From Natronospirales bacterium (lineage in GTDB: Bacteria > Pseudomonadota > Gammaproteobacteria > Natronospirales > JAIVGZ01): a stretch of DNA of 64,000 nucleotides. Positions 19,227-28,340 of this stretch are shown piece by piece. The notes under the pieces were generated by a model. That model saw only the letters and a list, made by a program, of their open reading frames with translations, did no database searches and had not been told where the DNA came from. The position numbers were made by a program, and so were the translations under genes. How positions within the stretch are numbered: position 1 is the stretch's first letter; each line of letters starts with the position of its first letter. The DNA lies in NCBI GenBank assembly GCA_020201335.1, contig JAIVGZ010000004.1, positions 1-64,000 on the forward strand, given 5' to 3'.

Positions 19227-20672
19227 ATGAAGAATGTCGGAATCCGGGCGGTACTGTTCTTGCTCGTTACGCTGCCTTTGGTCGGCGTGCTCGGCGGTGG
19301 GTTGGTTGTATTGCAGGCACTCGAACAACGCATCGAAGACCGGCTGAAAGAAGACATCGAACTCATCGCACGGACATTGCAGGCGCCGATGAGCCGTTCG
19401 CTACAAAGGCGCAGCGACCGCGAACTCGACCTCGCGCTGTGGTCGGCGTACGGTACCGGCCGCGTATATGGCGTGTATGTGTACGACGAAAACGGTGTAT
19501 TGGTTGCGGGCGCCGACCGCGACCATACCGGACCCGCAGCGCCGCGGCGCGCGGAGCGCGGGGAGATCGCTGAGGCGGGCGGCGAATACGGCTCGCTGGC
19601 TGGGCGCGAGATGTACTCGTATTTCGTTCCGCTGTACGCGACCACCGGGCAGGTGATCGGCCTTCTGCAGGTCACGCGCGACGCCAGCGAGATGCGCGGC
19701 TACCTGCGCCGCCTGCGCAGCAACGGTTTCTGGCTGCTGGTATTCGCCGTCGGCATCCTCGGCACACTGGTATTCGTCGGGCACTACGTCGTGGTGGGCC
19801 GCCCGTTGCAGTCATTGGAAGCAGCAATGGAGCGCGTTGGGGCGGGCCAGGCCGACGTTCGTGCAGCGGAGCGCGGCCCGGCGGAGCTGCGCCAGCTCGC
19901 CAGCCATTTCAACCAAATGCTGGTCGCGCTGCACGAGAAGGACGCCGACATTGTGGTAAAGCGAGCGCAGCAGGAACGACTCGAGGTGCGGCTTCGCGAG
20001 AGTGAGAAGTACGCAATGGTTGGACGGTTGGCATCCGGCGTCGCGCATGAACTCGGCACACCGCTGGCCGTCATTGACGCGCACGCACAGAAGGTCTTGC
20101 GCTCAGCGCAGTCGGGCTCGCCGGAGGCGCAGGGCGCCGCCGGCATACGCGAGGCGGTCATGCGGATGTCTGCGGTGATCCGCCAGCTACTCGGTTTCGG
20201 CCGTGCCAGCCACGCAGCGCGCAACGACGTGTCATTGCGACAGCTGGTAATCCTCGCTGCGACCGACATGGGCGAGCGTTGCCTCCTCGATGGTGCGTCT
20301 TTGGAAATCGATGGACCGGCAGAAGACTGCGTTTTGCGGCGGGCGGATGCGGGACGATTGCGCGAAGCGCTCGGCCACCTTATTCGCAACGCATGCCACG
20401 CGGCAGCCGGCGGCAAAGTGCTGGTCGGCTGGAGGCAGCGCGACGGCGAACCGGCGCTGTTCGTCGAGGATTCGGGTACGGGTATCGACGAGTCGTCTCG
20501 CAGCCGGATTTTTGACCCGTTCTACACCACCAAGGCGCCGGGCGACGGCAGTGGCTTGGGCCTCGCGATCGTGCAGGGTATCGCCGCCGACCATCAGGCG
20601 GAATTAACCGTATACCGTAGCGAGCGGCTCGGTGGTGCAGGGTTCGAATTGAGGTTCCGCCAGGATGCCTGA
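19227..20672 (+). CDS. Sensor histidine kinase
   Basis: A 481-residue membrane kinase. TM1 is about residues 8-30, the periplasmic sensor about 31-166, TM2 about 168-190, and a HAMP linker follows to about 242. The HisKA domain has phospho-acceptor His274 ([11 protein letters not shown]). The HATPase domain has the N box (IRNACHA), G1 (EDSGTGID), F box (FDPFYTTK) and G2 (GSGLGLAIV). The start at 19227 is where the signal-like TM1 begins; the longer open frame upstream is non-coding sequence. Its stop overlaps the regulator start by 8 bases. It likely phosphorylates the regulator encoded next. Confidence 0.92.
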   Translation: MKNVGIRAVLFLLVTLPLVGVLGGGLVVLQALEQRIEDRLKEDIELIARTLQAPMSRSLQRRSDRELDLALWSAYGTGRVYGVYVYDENGVLVAGADRDHTGPAAPRRAERGEIAEAGGEYGSLAGREMYSYFVPLYATTGQVIGLLQVTRDASEMRGYLRRLRSNGFWLLVFAVGILGTLVFVGHYVVVGRPLQSLEAAMERVGAGQADVRAAERGPAELRQLASHFNQMLVALHEKDADIVVKRAQQERLEVRLRESEKYAMVGRLASGVAHELGTPLAVIDAHAQKVLRSAQSGSPEAQGAAGIREAVMRMSAVIRQLLGFGRASHAARNDVSLRQLVILAATDMGERCLLDGASLEIDGPAEDCVLRRADAGRLREALGHLIRNACHAAAGGKVLVGWRQRDGEPALFVEDSGTGIDESSRSRIFDPFYTTKAPGDGSGLGLAIVQGIAADHQAELTVYRSERLGGAGFELRFRQDA

Positions 20673-22053
20673 CCGGCGCGGCAGTCGGCCCACCGCAATT
20701 CTCGTCGTCGAGGATGACGCGGCGTTGCGCGAGCTTATTGCCGAGGAGCTGCGCGAGCAGCAGTACGTAGTGAGTACCGCTGCCGGCATCCAACCGGCGA
20801 AGCAGCACGTCGCGAGCAATGTCTGCGACCTTGTGATCAGCGATATGCGGCTGCCGGACGGCCACGGAATGGAACTGCTCGCGGTGCTGCGTGCGCAGAC
20901 GGATGGCCCCGGCGTAATCTTGATCACCGCATTCGGGTCGGTGCCACAGGCGGTCGAAGCGTTGAAGCAGGGCGCCGACGATTTCCTCACGAAGCCGCTC
21001 GACCTGGAGCACCTGGTGATTCGCGCCGAACGCGTGTTGGACCAGCGCCGCGCACGCGCCGACCTCGCAGCGCTGCGCGCGGCCAGCGACCAGGTGCTGC
21101 GCCAGGGCCAGTTCCACGGGATGGTCGGTTCGAGCACGGTGATGCAGCGCCTGTACACTGCAATACGGCAGGTCGCGCGCTCGAGCGAGCCGGTGTTGAT
21201 TACCGGCGAGAGTGGAACCGGCAAGGAGTTGGTCGGCCGCGCGATCCACGCCGAGAGCGACCGGGCCGCGGGTCCGTATGTGCCGGTGAACTGCGCGAGC
21301 ATCCCGGAAACGCTGCTGGAAGCAGAATTCTTCGGCCATACGGCGGGCGCATTCACCGGTGCGCGCGCCGCGCGTGCCGGGCTATTTATGGAGGCGCAGG
21401 GTGGCACCTTGTTCCTCGACGAACTCGGCGAAATGCCCGTGCCGCTGCAAGCCAAGCTGCTACGCGTGTTGCAAGACCACCGCATCCGCCCAGTCGGTGG
21501 CGACACGGAGCACACGGTAGACGTCCGCATCATCACCGCAACAAACAGGGACTTGGAGGATGAGGTTGCCGCGGGCACCGTACGCGAGGACCTGTACTAC
21601 CGGCTTGAGGCCCTGGCGCTCCACCTGCCGCCCTTGCGCGAGCGAGGCGACGACAAGGTCGAGCTCGCGGCGCATTACCTGGCGAGACTTGCTCGCGACC
21701 TGAACCGGCCGTCGCTCACGCTGTCGGATGGCGCAGTCGAACTGATCCAGAACTACCCGTTCCCTGGAAACGTGCGCGAACTCGCGAACGCGCTGACGCG
21801 CGCAGCGACCTTCTGCACCGAAGACAGGATTGAGCCGCGCCACATGCCAGAACGCGTGCGCAGCGCCGGCGCAGCACCGAAAGGCGACGGCATTGCGTTC
21901 GGACTGACATCAAGCACGCCAATCACGCTCGACGAGCTTGAGCGGCGCTACATCGACTGGGTGCTTGCGTACACCGGAGACAATAAGCGCCGCGCCGCGG
22001 AAATCCTGGGCATCGGCCGCCGGACGCTGTACCGCAAGCTCGACGTGCAGTAG
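20665..22053 (+). CDS. NtrC-family sigma-54-dependent response regulator
   Basis: A 462-residue regulator. The receiver domain has phospho-acceptor Asp60 (ISDMRLPDG) and Lys110. The AAA+ domain has Walker A GESGTGKE (181-188), the sigma-54 contact loop GAFTGA (228-233), Walker [11 protein letters not shown] and the arginine-finger region REDLYYRL. A Fis-type helix-turn-helix closes it ([20 protein letters not shown]). All elements needed for RpoN activation are intact. Its probable target is the divergent acidic DUF4168 gene, which has a sigma-54 promoter and a palindromic upstream site. Confidence 0.95.
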   Translation: MPDRRGSRPTAILVVEDDAALRELIAEELREQQYVVSTAAGIQPAKQHVASNVCDLVISDMRLPDGHGMELLAVLRAQTDGPGVILITAFGSVPQAVEALKQGADDFLTKPLDLEHLVIRAERVLDQRRARADLAALRAASDQVLRQGQFHGMVGSSTVMQRLYTAIRQVARSSEPVLITGESGTGKELVGRAIHAESDRAAGPYVPVNCASIPETLLEAEFFGHTAGAFTGARAARAGLFMEAQGGTLFLDELGEMPVPLQAKLLRVLQDHRIRPVGGDTEHTVDVRIITATNRDLEDEVAAGTVREDLYYRLEALALHLPPLRERGDDKVELAAHYLARLARDLNRPSLTLSDGAVELIQNYPFPGNVRELANALTRAATFCTEDRIEPRHMPERVRSAGAAPKGDGIAFGLTSSTPITLDELERRYIDWVLAYTGDNKRRAAEILGIGRRTLYRKLDVQ

Positions 22054-22066
22054 CGCGTCAGCGAGG

Positions 22067-22609
22067 CTAGAGCATGGAGCGGCTGCGGCGTCCGGCGCGG
22101 CGCGTACGGATACGGTTGATCAGTTCGCTGCGCTTGGTGCCCATCCACTTCTCGCGCGTGAGCGGCGTGACCTCGACGCCGCGGCGGGAGGCTTCGCGCA
22201 CGCGGAACTTGCAGAAATCTTCGTACGCCTGCAGCTCGTGTTCGAGCTCGACACGCACGAGTTCAATCATAATCGCGTCGTCGAGGAAGCCGAGCACCGG
22301 GATGTCGTCGGCAATCAGGTCGTCCGGGTCGAGGAAGTAGGCGAGCGCGCTGAGCACGCGACGGCGCTCGGGCGCCGGAAGGTTGAAACCGACGTCTTGC
22401 AGCATCGTCTTCATCGTCTCAATCGTGCCGACGCGTTCGCGGATGAAGTCCGGGAGCTTTTTGGACCGCAACTCTTCGATTAGCGCAGTGGTCCCAGCGA
22501 GGATGTCTTCGTCCTCCTGCTGCTTCGCGGCGGATTTCGCTTGCTTCATCAGCCCGCGGAAGTGTGCGAGGTCCTCGTCACCCAGTTCGAAACTAATTGT
22601 CAGCGACAT
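22067..22609 (-). CDS. YkvA-like DUF1232 protein
   Basis: A 180-residue protein. A charged helical N-terminal region (to about residue 80) precedes the DUF1232 motif (ALAYFLDPDDLIADDIPVLG, about 87-106, then FLDDAIMIELV), and an Arg-rich tail ends it. DUF1232 proteins are small membrane-associated proteins without a settled function. It lies 15 bases downstream of the DUF2254-like gene on the same strand, so the two are probably one transcript, convergent with the regulator gene. Confidence 0.82.
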   Translation of the reverse strand: MSLTISFELGDEDLAHFRGLMKQAKSAAKQQEDEDILAGTTALIEELRSKKLPDFIRERVGTIETMKTMLQDVGFNLPAPERRRVLSALAYFLDPDDLIADDIPVLGFLDDAIMIELVRVELEHELQAYEDFCKFRVREASRRGVEVTPLTREKWMGTKRSELINRIRTRRAGRRSRSML

Positions 22610-22624
22610 GCCTTTCCCCTTGCC

Positions 22625-24238
22625 TCATCTGTCGGTGGCCCGGCGGCGCGGCGGCGGTGCCGCATCCAGCCAGCTGAAAAACTTTCCCAACTGCGCGCGG
22701 TGCGCGGGCGGGAGGTACTCGAAATTCCGACCGCGGTCGACATTCTCCCAGAAATGCTTGGCCTCGACCCGCTCGAGTTCGTCCCGTATAGAATGCAGCA
22801 GATCGGCCGGCTCGGCCAGCATGTCCTGCGCAATCAGGCGCGCCTTTGGCTCTTCACCGATGGAAAGATAGTACGCGGCGAGCTTGGCCTGCGCCTTGCG
22901 CACCCCGCGGAGGCCACGCTCCTGCCGGTGTCCCCGCGTTGGCCTATCGAGTTCCAGAAACTGCTTCAGCATCCGGTCTTCCTGCGGGGCGCCCAGATCG
23001 TGCGCGAATTCGCACAGGGCGGCGAGGTCGTACGCGATTGTCTCGGTGACGAAGGTCAGGTTCTCGTCGAAGCTCACATGCCCGTAGTACTTCAGATAGG
23101 CGACCCCGCCGTATGCGGCTTCCGCCTGGCCCAGCTTCAGCAGGCTCTCGATCAGCATTCGGTACTGGTGCAGGACGTTGTAGGCGGTGCGGGTAGCACG
23201 CGCGTTGATTGCCGAGCGCAAATACGAATTCATGAAGCGCAGGACCATGTCGAGCAAGTCGCGGTCGCTTCGCTCCGCGGCCGCTTCGCCGATGTAGCGC
23301 GTGTTTATGGCAATCAGGTAATTAATGTCCTGCATCGAGCCTATTGCCTCGTTGTAGACGCCGAGGTACTGGCGCAGCGCCTTCCACTCGACCCACAGCG
23401 CGCGCAGCTCAAGCTCGTGCATCGTCTCGCCATCCATTGCGACGAAGTCCGGGTTGTCGCTGATGCGTCCGACAATCTGGAACCATGGGTGGGGCTGCGG
23501 CGGCTTGAATGACAGATAATCGAGCACGAGGTCACGCAGCGCATCCACCGCGCGGCTCGCGATAATTTTGTCGCGTCCATCAATCGAGTTGTTCGCGATG
23601 TCGGTGATCTCCTCCATCGAGTTCAACACCCGCTCCTGTAGCAGCGCGGCATCATCCGTCGATTTCGCGGCGCTTCCGCGCCTCGCATTTTCGACCGCCT
23701 CGTGCCCGATGCGCTGGATGATGTTGCCGGGCTCGAGGAACCAGAATACGTACGCGAAATACGGGAGCATCATTGCGAGGCCGAACCCGGCCGCCAACAT
23801 CGCGACGAGGAGCGCAGCACGCGGTACGAAGCCATCTTGCAGCGACATGCTGAGCCAGATCGCCCAGATACTCGCGATCACGAAGTAGGTGAAGACCGCG
23901 ATGTTGACGCGGTCGCGCATGAACATCATCGCAACGCCGGTGTAGCGGTCGGAGGACAGCTGCACGATGATTGCGACGACCGTGAGGATGATGCCGAGCA
24001 CCGCGACCACGGTCATGCCAAGTGCGGGCAGGGCGTCGGTGATGCTGCCGGGGTCGAACGCGAAGAAATGGCCGAGCGCGCTCGTTGCCGGCACGCGCCC
24101 GATGTTGAACATGAAGTAATCGAAAGAGTAGGTGGCTGCGAACATCGCCAGCGCAAAGCCGGTGATTACCGCGACCGGATAGGCCCACATCCGGCGCATG
24201 TCCGGCCTGGGCTGCTGGCGCACGATCCCGTTAGCCAT
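22625..24238 (-). CDS. DUF2254-like membrane protein
   Basis: A 537-residue protein. Four or five membrane segments occupy residues 15-190 (for example PVAVITGFALAMFAATYSF and ALGMTVVAVLGIILTVVAI, with IIVQLSSDRYTGVAM after it, the DUF2254 hallmark). The remaining 340 residues are a soluble helical domain. The start at 24238 follows a GGAGG-rich site; the longer frame has no support. The function is unknown. It is a likely partner of the DUF1232 gene immediately downstream. Confidence 0.72.
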   Translation of the reverse strand: MANGIVRQQPRPDMRRMWAYPVAVITGFALAMFAATYSFDYFMFNIGRVPATSALGHFFAFDPGSITDALPALGMTVVAVLGIILTVVAIIVQLSSDRYTGVAMMFMRDRVNIAVFTYFVIASIWAIWLSMSLQDGFVPRAALLVAMLAAGFGLAMMLPYFAYVFWFLEPGNIIQRIGHEAVENARRGSAAKSTDDAALLQERVLNSMEEITDIANNSIDGRDKIIASRAVDALRDLVLDYLSFKPPQPHPWFQIVGRISDNPDFVAMDGETMHELELRALWVEWKALRQYLGVYNEAIGSMQDINYLIAINTRYIGEAAAERSDRDLLDMVLRFMNSYLRSAINARATRTAYNVLHQYRMLIESLLKLGQAEAAYGGVAYLKYYGHVSFDENLTFVTETIAYDLAALCEFAHDLGAPQEDRMLKQFLELDRPTRGHRQERGLRGVRKAQAKLAAYYLSIGEEPKARLIAQDMLAEPADLLHSIRDELERVEAKHFWENVDRGRNFEYLPPAHRAQLGKFFSWLDAAPPPRRRATDR

Positions 24239-24294
24239 CACTGACCCCCTCCCGAGCAGGTCATGTTCGGTTCCAGACCTTCGGAATGCAAGCC

Positions 24295-26055
24295 TCAGAT
24301 ATCTGGACCCTGCCGCTCGATGATCCACGCCCGCATCTTGGCCTCCAAGGCTGATAGCGGCATCGCGCCGTCCTTCAGCAGGTGGTCGTGGAAGGCCCGG
24401 ATGTCAAAGCCCTGGCCGATTGCCTCCTCGGCGTCGCGGCGCAGGCGACGCATCAGCATCTCACCGGTCTTGTAGGCGAGCGCCTGGCCCGGCCACGACA
24501 CGTAGCGGGCGACTTCGGTGCGCACGTTCAGTGGCGCGAGGGCCGAATTCTCCAGCAGGCACGCCTCCGCCCGCTCGACAGTCCAGCCGTAGTAATGGAT
24601 GCCGGTATCGACCACCAGCCGGCATGCGCGCCACATCTCGAAGGTCAGACGGCCGAAGTGCTCATACGGGGTCCGGTAGATGCCCATGTCGATCGCGAGG
24701 TTCTCTGTATAAAGACCCCAGCCTTCGCCGAACGCGGTGATGTAGGTGCGGCGTCTGAAGTCGGGCACGCCCTCGAGTTCCTGCGCAAGCGAGATTTGGT
24801 GGTGATGCCCCGGCACCCCCTCGTGCACGGTCAACGCGGGCAGTTCGTACAGCGGTCGCTGGTCGAGCGCATAGGTGTTGACGAGATAGCCGCCGGCGAT
24901 GCCTTGTTCGAGATTACCGCCCCAGTAGCGTCCGGTGGTGTAGGTCGGCGCGATTGACGCCGGCACCGGGCGTACGCCGTACGGCAGCCGCGGCAGCTTG
25001 CCGAAGAAGCGCGGCATCTGGTCGTCCGCGAGCTTGGCCAGACGCGCCGCGTGCATCAGCAGCAGCTCCTCGCTCTCGGCATAGAACTGTGGGTCGGTCC
25101 GCAGGAAGTCGAGAAACTCGGCGAACGAGCCTTCGAAGCCGGTTTCCGCAATCACCGACTCCATTTCTGCACGGATGCGCGCAACTTCGGCGAGGCCGGC
25201 TTGGTGAACCTGCTCGGGGGTCTGGTTGAGCGTCGTGTGGAAACGCACGAGCGCTTCGTAGTACGCGCGGCCGCCCGGTACTTCCGAAATGCCGACGCTC
25301 GCGCGCGGCGCAGCCATGTACTCCCCTTCGAAGAACGCGAGAACTTCACCATAGGCCGGCAGCACTTGGTCATGCAGCACGGCGACGCCTTCCGCCTGCA
25401 GCCGCGTGCGCTCCGCTTCCGGCAGCGCGGCCGGCAGTTCGCGTAATGGTGTGAAGAGTTCACTGTCCTCGGGTGCGGCACTCGCGATGCCCCGCATCTG
25501 GTCGGCGACGCCGGGCAGGATGTGCGCAGGCTGCGTCCAGCCGCTCTCAAGACCGCGCCGCATCCACGCGACCTGTTCATCAAGCCAGGCCGGCAATGCC
25601 TGGAGGCGCGCAAGCCAGGCTTCTCCGTCCGCCACCGTACGGATCCGCGTATTCGTCGCGACCTGTAGCGGGACGGTGTGGAAACCCGAGTCATTGAGGA
25701 AGGGCATACGCTCGGATTCGAACGGCGCGAGTTCGACCTCCGAGCGCAGTACATATTCGAGGATGCCGTGGCTGACCTGCGCGCCAGCGTCTAGCCCGGT
25801 GGGGTCAATCGCCTGCAGGCGTTCAAGAAAACCAGCCATTGCAGCGTTTCCGGCGGCGACCGCGTCCGGCGACCGGTCGGGCCAGCGGCGGGCGGCTTCG
25901 GCGTCACCCTCCCGCCCTGCACGAATCGGGTTGCTCGCCAACTGGTATGCCTCGTAGTCGGCGACCAAGTCTTGGAACGGACCGGCGGGCGGGGTGGTCG
26001 CGCATCCGGCAAGGATCGCGCCGGCGGCAAGGACGGCAGTCAGTCGCATCGACAT
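24295..26055 (-). CDS. DUF885 family lipoprotein (second of two)
   Basis: A 586-residue protein with a lipoprotein signal (LAAGAILAGC, Cys18). The DUF885 signature VHEGVPGHHHQ is present, with ITAFGEGWGLYTE after it and the conserved C-terminal GQALAYKTGE and FDIRAFHDHLLKDGAMPL blocks. It is probably a metal-dependent envelope peptidase. The C-terminal block is also recognisable in the 16190-17971 paralogue (FHTEVLKDGALPLD). The start at 26055 gives the lipoprotein signal; the upstream open extension overlaps the divergent small secreted gene. Confidence 0.9.
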   Translation of the reverse strand: MSMRLTAVLAAGAILAGCATTPPAGPFQDLVADYEAYQLASNPIRAGREGDAEAARRWPDRSPDAVAAGNAAMAGFLERLQAIDPTGLDAGAQVSHGILEYVLRSEVELAPFESERMPFLNDSGFHTVPLQVATNTRIRTVADGEAWLARLQALPAWLDEQVAWMRRGLESGWTQPAHILPGVADQMRGIASAAPEDSELFTPLRELPAALPEAERTRLQAEGVAVLHDQVLPAYGEVLAFFEGEYMAAPRASVGISEVPGGRAYYEALVRFHTTLNQTPEQVHQAGLAEVARIRAEMESVIAETGFEGSFAEFLDFLRTDPQFYAESEELLLMHAARLAKLADDQMPRFFGKLPRLPYGVRPVPASIAPTYTTGRYWGGNLEQGIAGGYLVNTYALDQRPLYELPALTVHEGVPGHHHQISLAQELEGVPDFRRRTYITAFGEGWGLYTENLAIDMGIYRTPYEHFGRLTFEMWRACRLVVDTGIHYYGWTVERAEACLLENSALAPLNVRTEVARYVSWPGQALAYKTGEMLMRRLRRDAEEAIGQGFDIRAFHDHLLKDGAMPLSALEAKMRAWIIERQGPDI

Positions 26056-26100
26056 CGGTTGGCTCCGGTGTGGGACGAGCCGCCATGGTACTGCTAATCT

Positions 26101-26463
26101 ATGCGCATGAAACACAAGCTGCTTATGGCCCTCGCGCTCGCCGCCACCACCGGCGGCGTGCACGCACAACCCGTGTGCCCGACGAACATTGAGGTGCGGG
26201 TCGCTGCGTCGCTGCTGCCCGACGGACGCCCGCTCACGGTCCACGCGCAGTGGCTCGCCGATTGGCAGGGTGTGGTCAGCAATGCGCGCGTAGACAACGT
26301 GATTACCGGACCTGACCGCCCGCGCGGCGAGATGCACCCGCAGCTGCGGCGCGCGATTCAGCACGCGATTGATGAGCAGGTACGCTGCAGCCCTCGCGCT
26401 GAAGGTGAGTCCTCCGTGACTTACCCGTTCGTGCGTGACGTCACGGTGCGACCGGGCGGGTAA
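26101..26463 (+). CDS. Small secreted protein of unknown function
   Basis: A 120-residue protein with a clean signal peptide (residues 1-22, ending VHA-Q; a second ATG two codons in is an alternative start). The mature part has two cysteines (about 26 and 95), so one disulfide is possible. I do not recognise a family. It begins 45 bases from the divergent DUF885 lipoprotein gene and converges with the MbcA/ParS-like gene. Confidence 0.65.
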   Translation: MRMKHKLLMALALAATTGGVHAQPVCPTNIEVRVAASLLPDGRPLTVHAQWLADWQGVVSNARVDNVITGPDRPRGEMHPQLRRAIQHAIDEQVRCSPRAEGESSVTYPFVRDVTVRPGG

Positions 26464-26479
26464 ACAGCGTCGTCGCTGT
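26464..26479. terminator. Short hairpin between convergent genes
   Basis: ACAGCG-TCGT-CGCTGT, a perfect six-base stem immediately after the stop codon. It lacks a T-run, so terminator function is tentative. Confidence 0.35.
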
Positions 26480-26484
26480 CTGAC

Positions 26485-26892
26485 TCAGTGCAGCATCGAG
26501 GTGATTGGGTAGGCGCTGCCCAGCGCCTGCGCGCGACAGCGCTCAAGGTAGGTAACGAGGTCCGCGAGCTGGCGTGGGCGGCCCAGCATCCCGGCGGGCA
26601 CATCCTGTAGGTCGTCGTTGAATTCCAGCATCCAGGTGCGCATCGCGACCGGGTCGCCGGCCGCGAACTCCTCAAGCGCTTTGCACAGCCTGATGAGCAG
26701 CACGCAGTCGCCCCAGCGAGGGTCGTCGGGGTCGAGGCGTCGCGCATCACAGTCGAATGCGGCGATCTCGTGCAGCGCGAGGCCGGTTGCCGCGGCAAGT
26801 TGTTCGCGGCGCAGCCCAAGCCGAGCGGCGGACCTAAGCAGGGCGCGCGTCATCACGGCGCGGCGGCGAATCGTGGTGGCGTCTTCGTTCAT
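26485..26892 (-). CDS. MbcA/ParS/Xre-type antitoxin-like protein, without a toxin partner
   Basis: A 135-residue protein. An N-terminal helix-turn-helix-like region (LGLRREQLAAATGL) is followed by the toxin-binding-type C-terminal domain, recognisable by the W-M/L...GMLGRPRQLADLVTYLERC run near residues 85-125. Family members normally pair with a RES-domain toxin. Here the neighbours are a secreted protein and a K+ channel, and no toxin gene is adjacent. The start at 26892 gives the full HTH. It is either a solitary regulator or a remnant of a toxin-antitoxin pair. Confidence 0.7.
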   Translation of the reverse strand: MNEDATTIRRRAVMTRALLRSAARLGLRREQLAAATGLALHEIAAFDCDARRLDPDDPRWGDCVLLIRLCKALEEFAAGDPVAMRTWMLEFNDDLQDVPAGMLGRPRQLADLVTYLERCRAQALGSAYPITSMLH

Positions 26893-26963
26893 GGTTCTTT
26901 TTCTAGACCGATGCGGTGCGTGGCACCGGACCTGCGTCACAGAACCGCTGTATCATATTTCCC

Positions 26964-27767
26964 ATGAAAATTCGGCGACGCGTATTCGCGCTGCTTGAAC
27001 GGCCGCCGCGCGGCAACCGCGCCGCCGCATTCATCCAGCACACAATCATCGTGCTGATCATCGTCAGCGTCGCGGCGCTGGTCGTCGAGACCGTGCAGCC
27101 GCTGGGCACCGATTACCGGGCTTGGTTCCTGTGGATCGAGTGGATTACGGTTGCAGTCTTTACCGTCGAAATCGTGCTGCGCGTGTGGGCGGCGGGCGAG
27201 CACCCGCACTACATTGGGCTGCGCGGGCGTATCCGCTACATGTTCCGACCACTGCCACTGCTCGACATCCTGGCGGTGTTGCCTTTCTACCTGACGTTCG
27301 CCACGGTCGACCTACGCTACCTGCGCGTGTTCCGTGTGATGCGCGTGCTCCGCCTCGCGAAGCTTGCACGGTACTCGGCCGCAATGCGCGCGCTCGGGCG
27401 GGTCGTCGTGTCGCGGCGCTTCGAGCTCGGGGTCGCGCTCGCGCTCGGTTTCTTGCTGTTACTGATTGCGTCCGCTTTGATGTACTTCGTTGAACACGAA
27501 ACGCAGCCGGAAGCGTTCAAAAGCATCCCAGCGACGATGTGGTGGGCAATCGCGACGCTGACGACCGTCGGATACGGAGACCTCGCCCCAATTACCAGCG
27601 TCGGACGCATGCTCGGCGGCGTTATCGCTGTGATCGGTATCGGCATGTTCGCGTTGCCGACCGCCATACTCGGCGCCGCATTCGTTGACGAGCTGAAGCA
27701 AATCAGCGCCCGCAAGGCGGGCAATGGCGCGTGCCCGACCTGTGGGCGCTCACACGGACCGGAATAG
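26964..27767 (+). CDS. Voltage-gated-type potassium channel
   Basis: A 267-residue six-helix ion channel of the Kv type. S1 starts near residue 22. S4 carries the charged repeat RYLRVFRVMRVLRLAKLARY (about 114-133). The pore loop holds the potassium selectivity filter TVGYGD, followed by S6 (VIAVIGIGMFALPTAIL). The C-terminus ends in CPTCGRSH, a CxxC-x3-H pattern that could bind a metal ion. The start at 26964 is the ATG at the beginning of homology. It is a monocistronic plus-strand gene. Confidence 0.92.
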   Translation: MKIRRRVFALLERPPRGNRAAAFIQHTIIVLIIVSVAALVVETVQPLGTDYRAWFLWIEWITVAVFTVEIVLRVWAAGEHPHYIGLRGRIRYMFRPLPLLDILAVLPFYLTFATVDLRYLRVFRVMRVLRLAKLARYSAAMRALGRVVVSRRFELGVALALGFLLLLIASALMYFVEHETQPEAFKSIPATMWWAIATLTTVGYGDLAPITSVGRMLGGVIAVIGIGMFALPTAILGAAFVDELKQISARKAGNGACPTCGRSHGPE

Positions 27768-27773
27768 CTGCCG

Positions 27774-27875
27774 CTATTTGGCTGCTTTCTTCGCCCGCTT
27801 CGCGGCCTGCTTTTCCTTCAGCGTCATCTTCGGCGCTTTCTTCGTTTCGCGCTTAGTGTCTTTCGATTTGGCCAT
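27774..27875 (-). CDS. Small Lys/Ala-rich basic protein (33 aa)
   Basis: A very short gene encoding MAKSKDTKRETKK..., 33 residues of which about 15 are Lys or Arg, ending KRAKKAAK. A ribosome-binding GAGGG lies about 9 bases before the ATG. Short MAKSK-type basic proteins are widespread in gammaproteobacteria and usually annotated as hypothetical; nucleic-acid binding is plausible from composition only. It sits 14 bases downstream of the NfeD gene, in the same direction, so it may be the last cistron of the qmcA-nfeD transcript. Confidence 0.7.
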   Translation of the reverse strand: MAKSKDTKRETKKAPKMTLKEKQAAKRAKKAAK

Positions 27876-27889
27876 TGCATTTCCCTCGT

Positions 27890-28336
27890 TTAGTTTTGTT
27901 GTTCAACCTGCATGACGATGCCATCGACGCCGACGACCCGCACCGGCGTGCCGACCGGCAGGTCGGCGCCACTGACTTTCCACATCGTATCGCCGATGCG
28001 GATTTTGCCGGAACCGTTCACGATGGCGGTATCGAGCGTGTAAACCTTCCCGACGTAATGTTGCCCGCGCTCGTTCAGGTGCGGCTGGTCTGATACCTCG
28101 GGGTGCTTGTCTCGCCACGCGCGCCAGCCCCAGATGCTGCCCACCGCGGCGACCGCGAATATCAGGAGCTGCGCTTCGAACGGCATGCCGGGCCACAGGA
28201 ACACCAGTAAGCCGACGAGCGCAGCGGCGATGCCGAGCCACAGCAGGTAGAAGCCCGGCAGCAGCATCTCGGCGATTAGCAGTAGCAGCGCGCCGATGCC
28301 CCAAGTCCAGAAGTTCAGCGGTTCGATCGGGATCAT
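27890..28336 (-). CDS. NfeD family protein
   Basis: A 148-residue protein. Two or three membrane segments (residues 8-70) are followed by a soluble OB-fold (about 90-145, KIRIGDTMWKV). Short NfeD proteins act together with SPFH-domain proteins of the QmcA/stomatin type at the inner membrane. It follows the SPFH gene with a 4-base gap, the classical pairing (ybbK/ybbL-like). The start at 28336 fits the first membrane helix. Confidence 0.92.
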   Translation of the reverse strand: MIPIEPLNFWTWGIGALLLLIAEMLLPGFYLLWLGIAAALVGLLVFLWPGMPFEAQLLIFAVAAVGSIWGWRAWRDKHPEVSDQPHLNERGQHYVGKVYTLDTAIVNGSGKIRIGDTMWKVSGADLPVGTPVRVVGVDGIVMQVEQQN

Positions 28337-28340
28337 CGCA

